64,000 nt of DNA from Undaria pinnatifida (lineage: Eukaryota > Sar > Phaeophyceae > Laminariales > Alariaceae), in NCBI GenBank assembly GCA_012845835.1, contig JABAKD010000030.1, positions 12,441,580-12,505,579 of the forward strand, read 5' to 3'. Each line of letters starts with the position of its first letter. Within the stretch, counting starts at the first letter, position 1. The notes under the pieces are model-generated. The model had not been told where the DNA came from, ran no database searches, and saw only the letters and a list, made by a program, of their open reading frames with translations. The position numbers and the translations under genes are program-made. This document shows, piece by piece, positions 1-11,314 of the stretch.

Positions 1-109
1 GTGGCTGGGTTGGGCCGTGGAAGGAGTAGGCCGCAGGGTTTTGCAAAACTTTTACCTGGTAGAATGGATCTCAAATGGAGGCTTATTTCTTGGGGAGAGG
101 ATGACAAGT

Positions 110-270
110 ACCGAACTACCGTAATGCCTTTTTACGGGATCGGTATTTCCGGGATCGGTATGCGATACCGTAAAATGCCCATACGGTCCCGATATTGTTT
201 GTGGTTTGGGTATCCCGATACCGATACCGTTTCACGGCATTACCGATACGGTATGACTCCGGTATCGTCG
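110..270. repeat. imperfect palindrome of GGTATCGG-type motifs
   Basis: TACCGTAATGCC near the left end faces GGCATTACCGATACGGT near the right end. CGGGATCGGTAT faces ATCCCGATACCGATACCG. The two halves are roughly reverse complements, so the segment could form a large imperfect hairpin. No coding potential is evident. Confidence 0.5.
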
Positions 271-1874
271 CATGCATGCGCGTAATGGGCCGTATAGGCC
301 AATCGAAGTCCTAAATGCCACAGTGCTGCAAGGGAAAGTTGATAAATGGCACAGTTGTTCGTGGAGCAGATTGTAGAAGTTTAGCTAGTGTAGTACAATG
401 AATTCCAGTAGTATTTGTAGCAGTACCAGGTAGCTGTAGAAGAAATTTACACTGAGTGTACGTGCTGAGCGTTGGCTTGCAGTATAGGTATGTTGACCGT
501 TCCCCTGCAATATAGATGCGGCGGTGATCGATCGCGGCGAGTACGTGCCGTCGATAGTAGGTCCAAAGAATCATGCAGCTCACGCCCCGATCAGACAGGC
601 TTTCATTTGTGGTGCTGTGCGCGTGATCGAGGGTTAGGTTTGGCAACAACGGTGGTGCTGTTGTGTCGTGTGCTGACGCGCTAATACAAAGATAAATTAT
701 AAGGAGAGCGTCAACGTGGAAGCGGCCGTGGTGTAGAATCTGGTATAATATGTACGAAGTATCATGGCTAATGAAATAATGGTTTATGGCTTTAATCTAT
801 TGATACTGTATACCAGGGCAATAAGAGTTGTGCTGCATTTCCATTTCCTACCGAACGTTCATTGTTTTGTATTTTCCCTTCAATCTAGACAATAGCTCAA
901 CAAACCAATGTACAAACCTCATGCACACTTTCGATGCTATTTAATACCACCGTATACCTATTGCCAGCACTGCCGTTTTTTACTGTCGTCTCCTCTTGTT
1001 TACCCATGATACATTACGGGCATGCGCGGAGCCGCAGGCGGACTTTAGCCCGCCTGAGCCCGCCGGGGCGGAGCCCTCCTTGTAGTATCTACGATGGTGG
1101 GGTTTCGGGGGCTGTAAGCGGAGCAAGTCGGTGCACTGAGTTACTGTGAACAGTTGTCGTTGAACGTGAGCAGACTTTCTGGTGCACCACAAGTTTTTCT
1201 CTTTTTTTCTTCGTTGTTTTCTATTTCCCGCTGCAGTATTTCACCATTCGTTCGGTTGTGTTTCTCTCCCGCTGCAGTATTGCACCATTTGTTTGGTTGT
1301 GTTTCTCCCTTGCCTGGTATTTTCAAGGTCGGCCCCCTGCGTTGGTGGGTGTGCGTGGCTAATGGTTTCTCTTGTGCTGCCATTCGGTTCAAATGCACGT
1401 AGATAGATGTGGTCGTTGGTGTGCCGCTGACTATTGGCGTCTGTTGACTGTACCATACATCGCCGCTTCCCACCCCTCACCGCCCTCACCCCCCCCACCC
1501 AACTCTCTTCGCGCTTCGAGCAGGGCCGACCAGAAGGCGCCTTAGGAACACGGCGTAACACGCGCAGCTCGACCACCCTCGTATATGGTCAAGGGTGCAA
1601 CGGGAGCTCTTAGAAAAGGGTTGAACCCCAATGCAATCGCTGTGGTTTCCTTTAAAGCCTGCGCCGGGGGGAATTGCATGGTTTTTGTTTCTTTGAAAGG
1701 CATGTTTTGAGACCGAGGAACGGGGGGTTTCTTGGAGATTTTCGGGGATTTCGGTCTTGTCTCGCGGGGGTTTCCGCGAGGTAAAAAGCTGAGGCAACGG
1801 TCATGTAGCGCCGTATTTCCCAACTGATGCAAGTAAAAATCCGCTTGACGGCAAAAGTTACCAGGGCTCGTCAC

Positions 1875-1985
1875 AGGTCGAGTCACTGGTCACGGGTCGG
1901 CCGCGTCAGGGCAACCCGACGTGGCCCGACCCGACCCGTCTTGACCCGCGGGTCGCGTCGTGACCCTTGAAAACCCCTGGAAGCT
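1875..1985. repeat. GACCC/GGGTC-rich dispersed repeat, copy 1
   Basis: The segment is built from GGGTCG, CCCGACC and GACCCG units and ends near a TTGAAAACCCC-like motif. Similar patches lie at about 4380-4530 and 30515-30740, which suggests a low-complexity dispersed family. Confidence 0.5.
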
Positions 1986-2084
1986 GCGCCCATCGTTTTG
2001 CACTGCAAGATGCATGGGCCAGGAAGCACGCGCCGAGGTGTGGCCTATTATGAGTAGGTAGTCCCCGTGCCTTGCCTTTGGTGG

Positions 2085-2215
2085 CGTTGCCTCGCCCCTA
2101 TAGTAGATATGCCTTCGCATTGCTATATAGTTCGGATGGTATTACCCGCACCTTTTGGCTGTTGCCTCCCCCGTATAGTAGACATGCCTCCGCGCTATTG
2201 TAGTTCGGACCAACA
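2085..2215 (+). repeat. two-copy direct repeat of about 75 bp
   Basis: The order GTTGCCTC-CCCC-TATAGTAGA-ATGCCT-CG, then a GCTAT-TAGTTCGGA block, occurs twice with moderate divergence. No coding function is suggested. Confidence 0.45.
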
Positions 2216-4379
2216 TGGGCGAAACAGCTACGAATATACGAATATTTTCTCATTTTCTCGTTTTTTTTTGTTGGTGCGGTTGCTTGGCCAATGGTATGTG
2301 TCCGGCCGTGCAACACCCGACGCTGTCTTGTATCTTTGTAACTGCTGTAAAATATTGATCTCGGGACCTAGGCTCATAGGTGTCTGTGCAAAATCGTTCG
2401 CCTTTGCGCAACGCAAGTCTTGTCACCTTTCGCCTTTTTTTGTTTCTGTTTTGCGGTCTACATTTCTGCCTCCCGAAAGGTACGATGCTTTTTCCCTTGT
2501 GTCTAATATATGATAGTGATGTTATGCTGTACGACGTGTCATTTCTCGTTTGCCCTTGGAACCCTCAAACTCAATTCTGAATCTACTTCAGTAGGCGATG
2601 ATGGGGGAGCGTGGGGGGATGTACTGTTTCTTCTAGAAAATTAGTACGAGGGGGGGCGTCGAAGTGTTTACTAGCGGCGGTTCGGTGTTGTGCCAGGCCT
2701 CGAAACGGTTTACCGGAAGTCGCAATTTACGAGCAGTTCGCAGAATGCTGGAGATGTAGCGCGAAGGGGGCGAGGGGCGTTCATGGTCGCCCTTGAGAAG
2801 TTGGATAATCTAGCAGAGGTGCGGGGAGGGAGGGAGGGGGGGAGGAGCGGTAACAGGTGAAAGAACGTAAGGCGCGGTTATTCTGATTGATTTTGCGGTA
2901 ACCAAGTATGATAGGTACAGGATAGCAGCAACAAAACTTATACCAGGTATTATGCATCGGTGGCACTCCGACTTGACGTTCGCCACAGTGGGCATGAATG
3001 AGTTTGAAGCACAAACCGTGTGCACTTCTGGTTCACAGTCACACAGACAGGAGGTGGTTGATTTTGAAGCGCAAACCGTTTACAAACGTAGCTTCAGCTA
3101 TCGGACCTCGAACGACATCATTTCCAACCAACCCGAAAGCATCGCATCAGCCTTCGAGGTCGACAACAATGCGCAACTTTCGTCCTAAACAATATAAAGG
3201 CGAAAGCTATCTGTTCGCGTAGTATCGAGCGGGGTTTAACACCGACCTTCCGTCGACGTACTGTATGTAGTAAGGAATGTGGCCTAGTCTAAATCACGAA
3301 ATGAAGAGTTTCCTGTAGCCATTCTCCGGCTAAGGAAATCATAGCGGGCATATCAGTGTTTTTCGTGCTGTGTGTTACGGTGGTACTAAATAGATGGGTC
3401 CTCACACGTAGGACGTAGGACCTATTTAGCTTGCACACCTAATATGACCTAACTCTGTACAAAATGGAAAGCCACTGTGCTGTGTGGTCGGGAGGTTTTC
3501 CTTTGCAATTGGGTAGACACGCCGAGAAGGGGAGAGCAGGGGCGGGAGGGACCCTGTCTTCCCTCGTCGGCGTGGACACTTTTCTCATCATTTGTTTGCG
3601 GTCGTCGTTTTGACGGTAGAAAGGATGGAAAGGTGCGGTTATCAGCATGGGTCCAAAGAAAACTGCAGTTATTAACAGTCTAGTCTAATAGCTATACTCT
3701 TTTTCACTCGTACAACGCTAAAAGAAAAACACCAGTATTTTTTCTCTACAGTAGGATACGACTCTGCCGCGACATTTAAGCCATTTTGTCTTCTATGGAA
3801 AAGCCATCGACGACACGAGGGAGCAGGGTCGTGGGCGAAATGACACATGTACCAGGGATACCACCCGGCTTCCGACTATTGGCAAGACCCGATGCCCTCG
3901 AAGGACTGTTGTCGTTTTGCTTTGTCGACCTTCCAGCGTCACCCATAACATGAGTCGTGATCAACTCGATGTCCTTGAACGACTGTTGCTTTGTCGGCAA
4001 TCCAGCGTCACACATGACAGATATTCTTCCTCTTTCCCCGTCTAACCCGGAACCTGCTGAGCCCTCCGGTGTACTTTTCGGGGTCGCATTGCATTCCTTC
4101 TTGTCGCCTCTAGAGCGTAAACGGTGCACAACACGGAGTTCGCGCTCCGCGCTTTCTTTCCCGACCATGCTTATTCGACGAACATCTACAGAGAGCCCAA
4201 AGAGTTCCCAGCCGAAAACCAATAACAGCGCAAAACGCTAAGAGGCCGCCTGTTGTTGTTGACCAACAAGGGTGAACGTGAACAAAAAAACAGCTTCACC
4301 CTCTTTGACGGCTGCAAAGAAAACTACACAAAACTACCCATCACAATTTTTTTGGAGCTTTTCAGGCGCCGGATCACTT

Positions 4380-4530
4380 CTCACTTCTCGCGGGTCGGGG
4401 TCGGCGTCCAGACCCGACCCAGCCCGACCCGAGACATTTCGAACACCTCCTGACTCGACTCGCCTCGACCCGTGATACTTTGAAAACCTGCCGATCCGAC
4501 CCGCGGGCCGGGTCATGACACGTAAAAAGC
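4380..4530. repeat. GACCC/GGGTC-rich dispersed repeat, copy 2
   Basis: It has the same composition as the copy near 1.9 kb: CCCGACCC tracts, a TTTGAAAACCTG motif, then CCGACCCGCGGG. It stands out from its surroundings only by this motif content. Confidence 0.5.
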
Positions 4531-4829
4531 CCTGCATTTTTTTTGTTACTCGTTTGTCCCCAAAAACGTGGACGCCGTTCTAAAAGAGGTAAACAAGGAG
4601 CCACATCCGGCAGTCCAACACAGAACGCGCATTTCTCCCGGGGGGGGGGGCTATGTTAACCTTGTACATGCAGAAAACGCCTTTTTCAGGTATCCCACCA
4701 CGGCGTAAATTCCAGCCCCGACCCAGCCGAGAAAATTAAGCAAGGAAACGTACGCGCTTTCAACGCCAAAAAAGCAAACACGCTATCTACAGAGGTGTCA
4801 ACAGTCGCGACGGCTAAGAAACGTGCTTG

Positions 4830-4831
4830 CT

Positions 4832-4877
<46 letters not shown>

Positions 4878-4897
4878 GCGCACGCACGCACGCACAC
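4830..4897. repeat. (ACGC)n microsatellite
   Basis: An almost perfect run of ACGC units with a few GCGC interruptions. The Arg-Ala-Cys-Val repeat reading frames across it are artefacts of the repeat. Confidence 0.9.
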
Positions 4898-6029
4898 GGC
4901 GCCGTGGCAGAGTATATCTCCAGACTGCGTCTGGACTGACGCATTCCTAGATCGACAAAGAAACAAACATGCGTTCTGAGCCACCTGGTACATATCATAC
5001 AGAAGCATGCCTCGGTTCTTCGCGCTACCGACACACGCCTATCCGTGCCACGCTACCAACTGAACTGTTGGTGCGCGCTGGATAGGTTAAACAAAAAACA
5101 GCCAGAGCCTTCCGGTAGTTGGCAAGGAAGCAAGAGTGCGCTTGTCATCGCAAGGCGTATACGCTAGGGGTACTTGCGTACCTACCCGAGTATTCGAGTA
5201 CCAACCCGAGCACGACCAAAACAACCAGGCTGGGTACCAGGGTATCGCCAGAGGATAGTACATTCTACAACATACATTCAAAGCAAGCACAGCCGTGGCT
5301 ACAGGGGCCGCAAAATTGCCGTTTTTTTCCTCTTCCCTTTCCCCTGTCGGCCGCCGGACAAGCGGGTGCCGGTACCCGGGCGCATGCTACAGTAGAGGCG
5401 CAACAAAATTTCTGAGGCTCTTCACTTGAGGAGCGCGCCATAACGCCATATCTCGAAAAAAAATGGCTTAGAGAAAACTTGTACTCTTAACCCATACGAT
5501 GAAATCCCATAGCCTAGGTGTACAACCCTAACCCAGAAAAGTACCAATGTACCACCTATATAACACAACATGGGATTCGAACAATGTTGGATGGTTTAGA
5601 ACGCACTTCAGGAGGCCCGCGCAAGTCGCGAAAAAATCGACCAAAAAAATGCTACGTACCCCTATGATATCGTGGCAAGCTTGAGGAGCCCCGCCAGAAG
5701 AACAAAAAAATTCAAACAGTGTCCAAAAACGTCTAAAAAAGTATCTACCCTTATCGCAGCCAGCATCAGAACGGAGAACAAAGGGCCATTCACAGCAGCA
5801 GCATCCTCTACAGCATCATCCTAGTCGGGAGGTTCCTCCGCTTCAGCGCCGCGGCGGACTTCTGCTCGCGGACGGCAACGAGCGACAGCAAGGTTTCACA
5901 AGTTGGAAAAATCAGATAAATATACATGATCTACAGATGCCTATAGATGATCTATGGATGATCTATGTATTTCGGGGCAGACAGATCCTTCGACACATGC
6001 CACGGTAGAGGTGCACCTCTAAAAGGGTT

Positions 6030-6490
6030 ACCGTAACCCTAAACTTGACGGTACCGCACGCCCAAACCTAACCCTGACCCTTACCCAACCCCACCCCTAA
6101 CCTTAACCCCAACCCGAACCCCAACCCTAAACTTAAACCCTAACCCCAACCCTAAGATTAATAACCCTAACTCCAACCCCAGAGTTAATCCCAACCACCA
6201 CCCTAACCGCAACCCCAACCGTAACGCCACCCCATCCCTAATCTTGACCCCAACCCGAACCTTAATCCTAACCCCAATCCCAAAGTTAACACTAACCCCA
6301 ACCCTACGATTAACCCTAACCGCAACCCCAACCGTAACCCCACCCCTACCCTTAGTCCTAACCCCAACCTAACCTGGACCCTAACCATAAACCTAACCGC
6401 AACCCCAACCCTAATCCCAGCGCCATCCTTAGTCTTAAACCCAACCTAACCTGGACCCGCCTAACCCCAACCCCAGCGCCAACCGTAACC
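6030..6490. repeat. degenerate telomere-like CCCTAA/CCCCAA array
   Basis: About 450 bp of CCCTAAC, CCCCAAC, CCGTAAC and CCTTAAC units in one orientation. They resemble a decayed (CCCTAA)n tract interspersed with C-rich variants. It lies inside the window with unrelated sequence on both sides, so it is interstitial here. It may be an old telomeric insertion or an independently expanded satellite. Confidence 0.7.
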
Positions 6491-6762
6491 GAGACGGTGA
6501 CTAGTGCGCGCCGGGTGGCATTCCACCCACGAATCGTACCTGCAAAGCTTCCGGTCCCGCGTCTCGCATAACACCGTGCAGGATGTCTACCCCATGCTCC
6601 ACTGGGTAGCGGTTGTGATATATTTCGGAGGCAAGGCTCGCCAAAAGGTTGTGGTAGTGCTCTCCGGGAAACGCCATGAATTTTCCTGGAGATAAACAAG
6701 GTATTAATATTAGTAGCAAGAGCCGACGCCGTAAATGGGGGAATGGTGTAATCATCGTACCT

Positions 6763-6925
6763 TTTCTTTTTCTTTTTATTAAAAATAAAGCTTAAGCTCA
6801 CCACACTCCCACGTATTTTCATACACGTCGTGTGCCAATTCAACTCAATTGTATTCGCAACCCAGCGATAGCTGCCGTGTCCTTCAGTTCCCGTGGCAGC
6901 GACAGCGCGAGCTGTCCCTGACCAT
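6763..6925 (+). repeat. dispersed repeat family A, copy 1
   Basis: Shares ordered blocks with copies at 24885-25015, 25453-25640 and 47455-47616: an AT-rich start with AAAGCTT, then CACGTATTTTCATAC, CGTCGTGTGCCAATT, AACTCAATTGTATTCGCA, an AGCGATAGCTG block and a GACAGCGCGAG tail. All four copies face the same way. I see no protein and no clear terminal inverted repeat. Confidence 0.75.
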
Positions 6926-6936
6926 CGTACCGTTCA

Positions 6937-7412
6937 CGGGGGGGGTGTACTCAGTTTGTGCATGGCCGTAGTCGTATGACCATAGACCCTTGCATCCCTT
7001 CTATGCCCGGACCGAGCACGTCGGGTTTTTACCAACCAGGCAGACATTGCTTGTACCAAGCGCGAAGCGCCGTGGGGTGTTAGGCGAGTCGCATGAAGGG
7101 TGACCTGCATCCTTTCAAGAACTGCTCGTAAGACGGACTTCGGCACCTTGCGCTTACTTTCTTGCTTATGGATGACAGCGCCAATGAGTTACTTTGTTTT
7201 CTGGCGTGGCAACTCCAGAGACAGCAATGGGTATTACTATGTAACTGCCTCGTGGGTGCCATCCCATGTTCACACTACGTGATGCGATCATTCTCCTTGT
7301 GCGGAGTTAGGGTTCTTCACCCCGCACAATATGATCTATACTACTACTGTAGTAACTCCATAACCATCATGGTGACCACCAAGAAAAAAAAAAACGGCAC
7401 CCTGGTTGTCTA
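6937..7412 (+). mobile_element. dispersed repeat family B, long copy 1
   Basis: A G-run followed by GTACTCAGTTTGTGCATGG, a TATGACCATAGACCC block and then about 430 bp closely matching 58065-58525, ending in an A-run and a CCCTGGTTGTCT block. Partial copies lie at 54008-54206 (inverted), 55893-56056 and 56078-56180. It looks like a non-autonomous element. The short frames inside show no recognised domain. Confidence 0.7.
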
Positions 7413-8459
7413 GGCCACGCAATGATTGGCATGTTTTACAGCGTCGATGCCAACCAATGCCAACCCCAATATACACATAATGTTTACGGCGTCGGTGCCA
7501 ACCGAGGCCAACTATTATATATTTGTTTTACCGTTTACGGGGGGTGCAGTAGTTTGAGAACAGGCCCAAGCATACAAATGTTTGCTGTCAGTGGCGATGC
7601 CCGAAGGAGCAAGCCAACGTGTGTCCCCCACCGCCCCTGATGGCATGTTTTGATTTGGTTTGAATAGGTTGGGTGTGTTTTAGGGGTTGAGATGGATAAT
7701 TTTCTGTGCCTGACAGGCAATGCGCGTATGGTTGACAACAATCGCTCCGTTCGAAACGCCAGGCTCGTGTCCAAAACGTGGGTTCAGTTGTAGAAGGGTT
7801 ATACATCCCATTCACAGCTTCAAAACTGATCCCAAACATACTAAGAAGTTTTTGACCAAAAACATGGGTACAGCAGTATTAAATGGAGCACGAGGAAGCA
7901 AATTTTCCTCCCAAAACATGGGTACATCAGTGATAAGCGATAAGCGGGGTATGATAAGTGCCGCACACGAAGGCGAGGCTAGTAGGCGCGGCCACACTAT
8001 TGACAAAACAGATAGTTTTCTACCTTGCAGCAGCAAGCGAGCGCCTTTACGTGCATACAAACAAACTGCAGAAACTGGATTGCCTGCCTGCCGGAGTCAA
8101 GAAAAACGGCTTACACTAACAAAAAACGCAGGAGATCTACCTGAACTGCAGGGAAAAACACGACGCATCGCTCCCCCCCCCTCTACCAAAACGCTAAAGT
8201 AAAACCGGAATGTGGTGTTACTTCGATTATATTATCGTGGGCAAGCGGCTGCAACACTCCAGGTAGTGGTCTTGGGGTATTGAGTTGATGCTGTGCATAG
8301 TTGACAACAATAACACGACACTATGAAACACGTCAATTAACAAAATATTACGTATACGAAGTAGAAAGGCAACAGGGGCACCCACAACACCATGTAGAAA
8401 AACAAACGCGGCACCAACAGCATTTAGAAACTGAAAAACTTACAACCTCGTCAACTTGC

Positions 8460-11314
8460 CTAACCTATATGCCCACATGCCTCACCGTGCAACTCCCACT
8501 TGAGGTACTCCATCGCCGCCATATCTTCGGGGCTGTCAGTAAACGACACATCATGCCTCCCACTCGCAGTAGACCCGTGCCCCTGAGGCTGCGGACGAGC
8601 GTTTCCCGATACACGCCGCTTCTGCCGCGGCGGCTCTTCCCCTGAACTCCTGCGTTTCCTAACTCCTAGCAGCTGTCGCCCTAATTCCCGTCCCTGTAGC
8701 CCACCGGTGGCAGAGTTATTCCTACTAGAGAGGGTATCCACCCCAGACGCAGACGACAGCGACGGCAAATTGGAGGCGCTGGAGGTGGGAGTTACGGGCG
8801 CGTCTTGTGCGAGCGCGATATCTCCCCCTGCCCGTTTGATAACTGCGGGGGACGGGTTGTACGGGTGCCGTTTTCCTCGGGGGTCGACGTAGCTGGTTGT
8901 AGGTCGCATGCCATCCTCACCATCAATACCACCACCATCTGGGAATGGAGCTGCTGCTGCTGCTGCTGCTGCTGGCGGCGGTGGCTGTAGCTGTGTCGCT
9001 AACGCCACTCCAGACGCCGGATCGCGAGGCCTACTTTCTGACAGGGGTGCCGCGGCTTGCTTCGTTGTAGCCTTGGGAGCGCTCGTCGCACTTTCCCCCG
9101 AAACAAGACTCCCGGAAACAGTGTTAGGGTCAACGGCCACAGCCACCACGCCGGACACGCCGGCCGCGGACTCCGCGCCGGCAGCGATCTTCGGGGTTCC
9201 ACCATTCGCGGGAGGTAGTGGCGGGGTGTCGCCCCCATTCCGTTGCGCGACGGGGAATGACCCTCCAACTGCTGTTGGTCTTGCAGCCTCGGGAGAGGGT
9301 TGGGCAGGGCTTGCCTGTTGGAGGGTGGTTGTGCCAGTCGGTGCAGCCGACGCAGCTGGCGTAGCCAGCGCAGCATGCGCGGCCAGCGCAGGGGGCGTGA
9401 CGGGCCCGGCCGGCGCAACCTCTCGCGGCGGCGGCGGCAGCGGTGGCGGCTGCACAATTTTGGACGATCTGCCAACGGTTACCGGCGATGTCCCCTTCTC
9501 CCACGGTGTCGGAACCGGCGGCCGGGTTGCATCGGACGCGGGTTGCGCCGCGTTGGCTGCTGGAGGCGGTCGCAACACCGGCGACGGCTCAGAAGGCGCA
9601 GCGGCGGCGGCGTCCGAGCGGGGCGCTAAGGTAGGGTGGCGGTGGGGGTCGAGCGCATTTTGAGCCATGTCTCTTTCGAGCGGATCTGCATACCGGAACC
9701 GAGGAGCGTCGTGTGTGTCATGCAACACGCGGTTTTTGAGAGGTTTTCGCTCCCTTGCCAAGAACGCCATCTCGAGCCGGACTAGCTTCATGCTCAGGGC
9801 GCGGCGCTCGAAGTCGCTGAGCTCGCGTAGGGGTGTCGGTGGGCAGAGGAGTTCAGGGATCCGCTTGTCGTCCATCAGCTTCTGAATAATACGATGTACC
9901 GAACACCTGTTGGGAACAAATGACGTCACGCCGTTATAACACAGACGTTGTATTATTACATGCTTACTGCTGTTGTATTAATAGTTGACTTCACGTCAAC
10001 GACTGTTGCTCTGTTTCGTCCATAAAAGCTATTGGTAGAATGGCAGCGGTCGTGGTGAATTACCAGGCACACAATTCAAGAATGTGCTTGTAGCAGGAAA
10101 TTAGTTCCGTGTGTAGTCTATTGCTATTTCATGGGCCGTATTTAACTTGCCATCCGACATTTTCGTGTGTATCCGATTCCCCCGTTCTTGTGTCAAGAAA
10201 AAAACACACAAAAAAACACACCGGTATGGTACCAGTACCTAGTATAATGCCTACAGCAGGTATAACGACTGCAGCAATACGTGCGCACTTCTACTGTGTC
10301 CAGTTAAGGGTCATGAGTTATTATTATCAATAATAATAGGAGTGCATCGTAGGAGTACGAGGACGAGATGACGAATATTTCCAAACTCGTATCGTAGATT
10401 CTGGTACAAGATACTTGTTGCCAGTCACCGGCACGAATGACCGAGTAGAAGTCTGAAAAACGGTATTAGAGAACGTAACTCGTCCGTGTGGCCGTTTGTT
10501 GGTCGTTTGTATTCCAAGGGCGCGCAGGCGTGATGTGTGCGACTTGTGGAGTGATTTTGCCACAGCACCACCGTCTCGATCTGCTTGGAAAAAAATACTT
10601 CGGTACGACGAGTTACGAATTGCGAATTACGGTTTTACGGACGCTTAAAGAGACAGCCGTCGCTACTCGTACCGCCGCGGATTCGTACTGCCGCGGACAG
10701 ACCGCTAGACCACAACAACAACGGAAACGAAACCGTTTATTGGGGGAAAATATTACATCAGTACGTGGACGGCGTTATGATAACGTGGTTTTGCATCGTT
10801 CCATCGCTGGTACCTCTCAATCACGCCTTACGATAGCGCTAGCAAACCACGCCAGAACCTAAATCCGTTGTTGGATTCTATCCAACTTTAGGCTGAAGCA
10901 CACAGCGTATATGCACGTCCACAAAACTAACACCGCACTCATCACTCGTACATTAGCTTAAGCCCCTCTGACCACATCGTTTGTACTCTACTGCTGCCGA
11001 GACTCTCACCCGAGGAGCTCGCTCAGGAAGAACCTTACAGGCAGGCCAACCTCGACGCCAAACAGTAGCCCCGAGTGGAACAACTCGTACGTGAACTCAA
11101 AGTAGTCGTTCTCCGCGGGTGTCCACGGCCCGTGCACCTCGCTGAACCACTGAGCTCGATTCGAGCGCAGCTCCGATACCCATCGGATGTGCTCACTGGA
11201 GATAAGCCCGGTGGATAGAACAGGCTGGTGGAATGTCGGTGGTGATGGCTGCGGGACGGGGGATGCAGCGGCGGTGCGGTGGGGTGCCTGTTGCACAGCA
11301 GCGGCTGGATCCAT
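8460..11314 (-). CDS. two-exon protein of unrecognised function
   Basis: Model: exon 1 11314-11010, exon 2 9906-8460, giving 583 residues. The start was chosen at MDPAAAVQQ; the frame is open further upstream to an ATG at 11545, so it could be longer. The junction reads GG|GTGAGA and CAACAG|G, phase 2, and joins two conserved-looking halves into GLPVRFFLSELLGCSVHR. Residues about 35-170 look globular and alpha-helical (a WFSEVHGPWTPAENDYFEFTYELF stretch, shown here only in part as NDYFEFTYELF, then basic helices). The remainder is Ala/Pro/Ser/Gly-rich, probably disordered, with a basic cluster (KRRSSGEEPPRQKRR) that could be a nuclear localisation signal. The amino-terminal block recalls uncharacterised stramenopile proteins, but I cannot name a family. 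A reading frame at 11591-11743 might be a 5' exon; no donor supports it. Existence is fairly sure, function unknown. Confidence 0.65.

Larger units (their letters stand above)
1..8459. other. gene-free repeat-rich region
   Basis: I see no reading frame here that looks like a conserved protein. Open frames are short, occur on both strands at once, and often run through repeats. The region holds a palindromic GGTATCGG block, two GACCC/GGGTC-rich patches, an ACGC microsatellite, a degenerate telomere-like array and copies of two dispersed repeat families, listed separately. Short exons of an unknown gene could be missed without transcripts. Confidence 0.6.

Noticed and set aside
3776..4222. 148-codon minus frame with a repeated MGDAG/MCDAG motif
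   Set aside because: An overlapping 94-codon plus frame exists, there is no family signature, and the internal repeat explains the open frames.
4686..5034. ACVRACVR minus frames as a cysteine-rich protein
   Set aside because: Produced by the ACGC microsatellite.
6203..6843. minus frames rich in Gly-Leu
   Set aside because: Translation of the telomere-like array.
7720..8202. 160-codon plus frame
   Set aside because: Contains a duplicated NMGT segment, has no recognisable domain and lies in a repeat-rich region.
8908..9663. 251-codon plus frame rich in Ala and Gly
   Set aside because: Shadow of the GC-rich minus-strand gene; the minus frame joins in phase to a second exon.
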